From NCBI GenBank assembly GCA_015680685.1, contig MNCI01034697.1, forward strand, positions 975,786-998,483: a DNA stretch of 22,698 nucleotides. Reading direction: 5' to 3'. A program made the translations under genes and the position numbers. The notes beneath the pieces are model-generated. The model was not told the DNA's origin and searched no databases. It saw nothing but the letters and a program-made list of their open reading frames with translations. Below are positions 19,641 to 22,698 of the stretch, piece after piece. Every line of letters begins with the position of its first letter. The first letter of the stretch is position 1. This DNA comes from Gnetum montanum (Eukaryota > Streptophyta > Gnetopsida > Gnetales > Gnetaceae).

Positions 19641-19724
19641 TGTGGATAGTTGGGGCATGTTTAAAGAAACTTCCCAAACTATTACTCGTGTGGATAACTA
19701 GGACATCTAGCCAAGGAGTACATG
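19641..19724 (+). pseudogene. gag: Two CCHC zinc knuckles of gag (degraded)
   Basis: Two copies in one frame start at 19641 and 19689. Each has Cys-Gly, a stop where Gln or Glu would stand, then Leu-Gly-His. In both, the last cysteine of the CCHC set is gone: Phe in the first (TTC) and Tyr in the second (TAC), each one base from a Cys codon. The knuckles bind element RNA in nucleocapsid. The first Cys of each set falls in decayed sequence. Confidence 0.75.
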
Positions 19725-19944
19725 TGATAGATAGTAGGTAGTGGTAGAGGTAGGGATTATGGTCAAGGACTACTAGTTACTAGTGGATGTGGAACTTCAA
19801 TTAAATAAGTTTATGGAGTATCACAAGTAGGCTAGAGAGCCTAGGATCAAATGTATGCTCTGTTGAATCAACCATTAGACATGTAGTCCACCACTATTAT
19901 GGAGATAAAAATTATGATCTTAGATCTTCTTACATTAGTTTTTT

Positions 19945-20180
19945 TTTCTTGGTGGTAGTCATTCATTCATAGGTCCTAGCATTATGTTCTAAATACTCCA
20001 TTTATATTATTCCATCTATCTAAGGTTGTCGATATGTTTTGCTAGGGTCCATGAGGTTTAGGTGGATTAGATTTGCAAAGTGGTGTTGGTGAAGTTATCA
20101 AATAAATAGTGCACTAGTGACCTGCATGTGATGGATCTTGGTGACTATGATGCTATCTTGACCATAGATTAGTTGTTATA
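19945..20180 (+). pseudogene. pol: Aspartic protease domain (degraded)
   Basis: This cuts the gag-pol polyprotein. GSHSFI at about 19,955-19,972 stands where the family has D-S/T-G-A-x-H-S-F-I, but the catalytic Asp is no longer readable. Further on, HVMDLGDYDAILTID at about 20,125-20,170 matches the L-x-x-Y/F-D-x-I-L-G-M-D-W segment at the end of gypsy proteases. It lies between the gag knuckles and the start of RT, as expected. Confidence 0.75.
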
Positions 20181-20394
20181 GTTTAGTACTTAGTCTAGAC
20201 TACCAGTAGAAGCTTCTAATATTATAAAGAATAAATGGTAAAACAATGGATATGCACACTTACTTTAGACCTATTCAATTAGATTTGGTATCCTTAAGAG
20301 TATTTCATTGGATGCTTTAGAAGAGGTATAGCAACTACATGATTTTATTTTATTTTTTAAAGATTATTGAATTAGATCAAATTCCAATGATAGG

Positions 20395-20660
20395 AGAGTT
20401 TCTAGTTGTGTTTCACACAAAGTTATATGGTTTTCTACTGAGGCAAGAGGTGAAGTTTAAGATTGAGTTGTAACTAGGGACAAAGCCTATCTTGAAGACT
20501 TTTGTCATGATGTTTGTAGTAGAGTTGGTAAAGTTAAAGATCTAGCTGCAAGAGTCAATGGATAAATGCTTAATATGTTCTAGCATTTCTCCTTGGGATG
20601 CTCCAGTGTTGTTCATGCAAAATAAGAAGAAAAGTTTATGGTTATGCATTAATTATAGGT
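20395..20660 (+). pseudogene. pol: N-terminal fragment of chromovirus reverse transcriptase
   Basis: LGTKPI (about 20,480) fits the G-T-x-P-I motif at the start of gypsy RT. Later SSISPWDAPVLFM (about 20,580-20,620) fits the S-x-S-P-W-x-x-P-V-L-F-V motif, followed by LCIN near 20,650. The sequence stops there: no YxDD box, no palm or thumb. The next readable codons, from 20,663, belong to the integrase C-terminus, so a deletion joins the two. Confidence 0.85.
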
Positions 20661-20935
20661 AGCTACTTGACAGACAAAGAATATGCCAATTGGCCTAATA
20701 GACTACTTGAATTTATTATTGATGATTGTGTATTCTTGCTGGTGTCATCCTTAAAGGACCTAATGACGTTTGGCCAAAATCGAAAGCTAGCATCCAAGTA
20801 CATTGGATCATTTGAGATATTGAAGAGGGTTGGAAAGATGGCTTACAAATTAGCTTTACATCCATAGTTGGCAGGACTTCACGAGGTGTTCCATTTGTCC
20901 ATGTTGCATAGATATGTGCTTAATGATTAACATGT
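20661..20935 (+). pseudogene. pol: Integrase C-terminal domain of chromovirus (fragment)
   Basis: This part of integrase binds DNA. An open stretch reads SYLTDKEYANWPNRLLEF, then FLLVSSLKDLMTFG, KLASKYIGSFEILKRVG and MAYKLALHP (to 20,867). After a TAG it continues with LAGLHEVFHLSMLHRYV to about 20,925. The motifs 'G-K-L-x-x-x-Y-I-G-x-F-E-I-L-x-R-V-G' and 'H-x-V-F-H-x-S-M-L-x-x-Y' are typical of Tekay/Del-type chromoviruses. It is one of the best preserved frames in the window. The RT fragment abuts it on the left and the chromodomain follows. Confidence 0.92.
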
Positions 20936-21027
20936 AATAGATTAGATAAGAGTTCAATTATAACATGATTGTACATATGTGATAGATTATAGACAAGATG
21001 ATTTCACAACTTTGTAGTTGAACAGTA

Positions 21028-21125
21028 GTTATGGTGAAGGTACTGTGGGATTAACATGACATTTAGGAGATCACAAGGAAGGTAGAGTATGACATGTAAG
21101 CTTGATATCTGTAGATTTTTTGAGA
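21028..21125 (+). pseudogene. pol: Chromodomain remnant
   Basis: MVKVLWD at 21031 matches the L-V-K-V-L-W strand of chromovirus chromodomains. After stops, EITRKVEYDM and a following Y-L fit the E-x-T-W-E-x-E-x-x-M-x-x-x-Y-P pattern, with Arg where the family has Trp. This domain directs insertion to marked chromatin in chromoviruses. The upstream ILD-type strand is no longer clear. Confidence 0.7.
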
Positions 21126-21136
21126 GAAAGTCTCTT

Positions 21137-21149
21137 AAGGGAGGGAGAG
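21137..21149 (+). promoter_or_regulatory. Polypurine tract of chromovirus
   Basis: AAGGGAGGGAGAG is pure purine for 13 bases and abuts the 3' LTR start, the expected site for priming plus-strand DNA synthesis. Confidence 0.85.
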
Positions 21150-21508
21150 TATAACCCTGTACCGTAGGACCCTATGGAATTTTATTATGTTTATAATGTG
21201 TGTATAGAGTTAATTAGGAATTTAGAGGTACTAGATATATTATTTTTTTAATATATTTTTTAAGATATTATGATATTATGTATAGATGATAATGCACATT
21301 GATCTTGTTAGATGCATAGTAGGATGTTTGTAGCTATCACATTATAAGAGTTGTGGACAAAGATTGAGCTCTAGGCAAGTATAATTCTCAACCATGTGGT
21401 ATGATTATGTATTATGAATATGGTATCAATGTTGCTTAACTAGTCATATTATGAGATCATGATACTTGGCATGCTATGCATGTTTGTATGATTAGATTAG
21501 CATAAATG
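21150..21508 (+). mobile_element. 3' LTR of chromovirus, truncated
   Basis: It begins TATAACCCTGTACC (an altered TGTAACACC-type start) and follows the 5' LTR through shared landmarks such as TATAGAGTTA, GATATTATG, AATGCACATT and ATCTTGTT, then GCATGTTTGTATG near 21,479. It stops at about 21,508 where CpG-rich DNA begins. About 1.7 kb of LTR is therefore missing here and may continue beyond the window on the far side of the inserted element. Confidence 0.85.
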
Positions 21509-21745
21509 TGTGCTGACCGAAATCGTCGGTGTAAGGCCGGAACGTGACAAACACCGAAGAGATGCGGGCGAGCACAGTTGACCCTGCCTCCGCTTGAGGG
21601 CGAGCTAGAGTGGGCGAAGGCAGAGTGCCTTGAGCGGTCCGCACGCGGATCAAACAAGGACTTCCCCGAGCGCCGCCGAAGCATTATACGCTGGGTTATA
21701 CGTGAACAGGGCGTAAGCAGTGAACCAGGCGTGCACGGCGTAAAC

Positions 21746-21857
21746 AGCGTAAACAGAAGTGAACACGGCGTAAGCGTATGGGCGTGATAGCGTAAACAGA
21801 AATGAGCACGGCGTGAGCGTACGGGCGTGACAGCGTAAACAGTGAATGGATGTGAGG
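21746..21857. repeat. 43-bp tandem repeat in the R/U5 part of the young LTR
   Basis: Units begin AGCGTAAACAG at 21746, 21789 and 21832. The first two are complete and nearly identical, differing by a few transitions; the third is partial. CGTAAACAG also recurs outside the array, near 21,739, 21,859 and 21,873. Confidence 0.85.
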
Positions 21858-22348
21858 CGTAAACAGGAAGACAGCGTAAACAGCGGGCGTATACAAACGG
21901 AGACGGAGCGAAAATGTAAGCAGGCGTGAACGAGGGGTGGGCCAAATTGACGTAAAACTGAGAAAGAGCCCACAGCGAGCGTGAAACAGTGGTCGTCTTC
22001 GGATGCGAACCGAGCGCGGAGCGCGAACGTAAACCGGCGTAAACAAGGCGTGGCCAAATCAACGTAAGACTATAAAAGAAATTGCGATAAACATAAACAA
22101 TGGGTTGTAAAGTTAAAATGTTGTGCACCGGTCTAACGCAGTTGTGTAGGGACACAAGGCGGACGTAAAGCCCCGGTGGACAGAGGGATGTAGCTGGCGG
22201 ATGCGGTGGACGAAGTGCGGACTGTGCTCAGCGTGCTGTGTGCAGAGGTTTCAGCGTGAGCGTGAGCGTGTGAGGGTTTCAGCAGCGTAATTGCTCTGGG
22301 TCGGCTCTGGTGAATTTTCGCGGACCCTGTAAACATGGAAAATTGGGC

Positions 22349-22356
22349 TATTTATA
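22349..22356 (-). promoter_or_regulatory. TATA box of the young LTR (TATAAATA)
   Basis: The plus strand reads TATTTATA, flanked on the minus strand as CCCCTATAAATAGCCC, a strong plant TATA context. Transcription would start near 22,320 and run leftwards, giving a U3 of about 255 bases. Confidence 0.8.
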
Positions 22357-22439
22357 GGGGTAGGGTTACCGGGAAAAGCGGATGGGGAGACACGTGGCGT
22401 ACAGACCGGGCGTTACAATTTAGAAACTCGATACACGCT

Positions 22440-22555
22440 GGCGTATACATTACAAGCTGGCGTGTACGCTAAGCGTACACGCTGGGCGTGTACGCCGGGC
22501 GTAAACATGTACAAGCTGGCGTGTACGCTGGGCGTACACGCTGGCACAACACTTG
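22440..22555. repeat. 59-bp repeat of palindromic GCGTGTACGC motifs in U3
   Basis: ACAAGCTGGCGTGTACGCT begins at 22452 and again at 22511. Each copy is followed by GCGTACACGCTGG, the near reverse complement of GCGTGTACGC. Extra copies (GCGTATACAT, GCGTGTACGCC) fill the gaps. The cluster lies about 85-200 bases upstream of the TATA box. Confidence 0.8.
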
Positions 22556-22576
22556 AAATATTTTTGTGGTGTTTCA

Positions 22577-22698
22577 TTGGCCCCTCTTTGTTGACGCTTG
22601 GAGGAATCAACCCGAGAAGCGTCGACAAAGAAGCGCAAAACACCGCAAGCAGCTCGATAAAAGCCTTGTCCCTTGTCACCTGGCCAGACCTCATCGTA
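22577..22698 (-). mobile_element. 3' end of the internal region of the young Tat-family element
   Basis: On the minus strand the last internal bases lead to a polypurine tract, AAAGAGGGG, at 22581-22589, then five bases and the LTR. The same tract, spacing and LTR start occur in the old Tat-lineage element at 10,923-10,952, and the preceding 60 or so bases also align by eye. A minus-strand frame is open across the tract into the LTR (22,694-22,413) but has no recognised domain. The rest of the element lies outside the window. Confidence 0.8.

Larger units (their letters stand above)
16411..21508 (+). mobile_element. Old chromovirus-type Ty3/gypsy element, internally deleted, 3' end interrupted
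   Basis: The order is 5' LTR, primer-binding site, gag with zinc knuckles, protease, start of RT, integrase C-terminus, chromodomain remnant, polypurine tract and truncated 3' LTR, all on the plus strand. The bases 16411-16770 and 21150-21508 align along their length, by eye at roughly three quarters identity, which shows they are a diverged LTR pair. The internal region is about 2.66 kb where this group usually has about 4.5 kb or more. Most of RT, all of RNase H and the integrase core are missing. The 3' LTR is cut at about 21,508 by a younger element, so a target duplication cannot be checked. The Tekay/Del-type branch is likely from the integrase tail and chromodomain. Confidence 0.88.
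21509..22576 (-). mobile_element. Young LTR on the minus strand, Tat-family member
   Basis: On the minus strand it starts TGAAACACC at 22576 and ends CAGCACA at 21509 (or 21511), giving the TG...CA ends of an LTR about 1.07 kb long. A TATA box lies 220 bases in. A polypurine tract lies just outside the TG end, so this is the 3' LTR of an element whose body lies to the right, out of the window. It is GC- and CpG-rich with several internal tandem repeats. It sits inside the chromovirus 3' LTR. The open frames at 21,457-22,155 on the minus strand arise from the GC-rich repeats and show no protein family. Confidence 0.85.

Noticed and set aside
21457-22155. 232-residue open frame on the minus strand, the longest in the window
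   Set aside because: It crosses the junction between two elements and follows CpG-rich tandem repeats of the LTR; it is full of Thr, Arg, Ser and Leu repeats and shows no domain.

Overview
The window looks like intergenic DNA from a seed plant with a very large, repeat-filled genome. A gymnosperm is my best guess, but I cannot name a species. I find no intact host gene and no rRNA. What can be recognised is a stack of LTR retrotransposons of different ages, satellite-like tandem arrays and a few decayed coding stretches. Positions 480 to 21,500 are AT-rich and nearly free of CpG, and their reading frames are broken mostly by TAA, TAG and TGA where the family has CAA, CAG or CGA. This is what long-term cytosine methylation and deamination leave behind. 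The two ends (1 to about 440 and 21,509 to 22,698) are CpG-rich and therefore much younger.

Layout. 1-440: part of a young LTR or promoter on the minus strand, with a TATA box and a cluster of GATATC-centred palindromes. 441-2,750: old sequence with a decayed coding-like stretch and two small tandem duplications. 3,820-6,720: a tandem array of about 16 diverged units, period about 185 bp, each built around a foldback; part of it is organised as dimers of about 380 bp. 7,430-10,770: the pol region of an old Ty3/gypsy element of the Tat lineage (RT, RNase H, a second 'archaeal-type' RNase H, integrase), followed by a polypurine tract at 10,923 and a 3' LTR starting at 10,936. Gag and protease were not found. 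12,400-15,040: AT-rich sequence with tRNA-like (SINE-like) modules around 13,140-13,880 and an inverted repeat at 14,040. 15,050-16,360: a decayed minus-strand coding sequence of about 430 codons that I do not recognise. 16,411-21,508: an old chromovirus-type Ty3/gypsy element with a 2.08 kb 5' LTR, primer-binding site, gag with two zinc knuckles, protease, a pol cut down by an internal deletion, a chromodomain remnant, a polypurine tract and a truncated 3' LTR. 21,509-22,698: the 3' end of a young minus-strand LTR element inserted into that 3' LTR.

How the parts relate. The young right-hand element and the old Tat element share the polypurine tract, the LTR start and the bases just inside it, so they belong to one family, sampled old and young. 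The chromovirus was interrupted by the young element, which gives the insertion order at the right end. The foldback array sits directly 5' of the Tat pol, where gag and protease would be expected, and a few of its motifs recur in the Tat 3' LTR. It may therefore be part of the element rather than an independent satellite.
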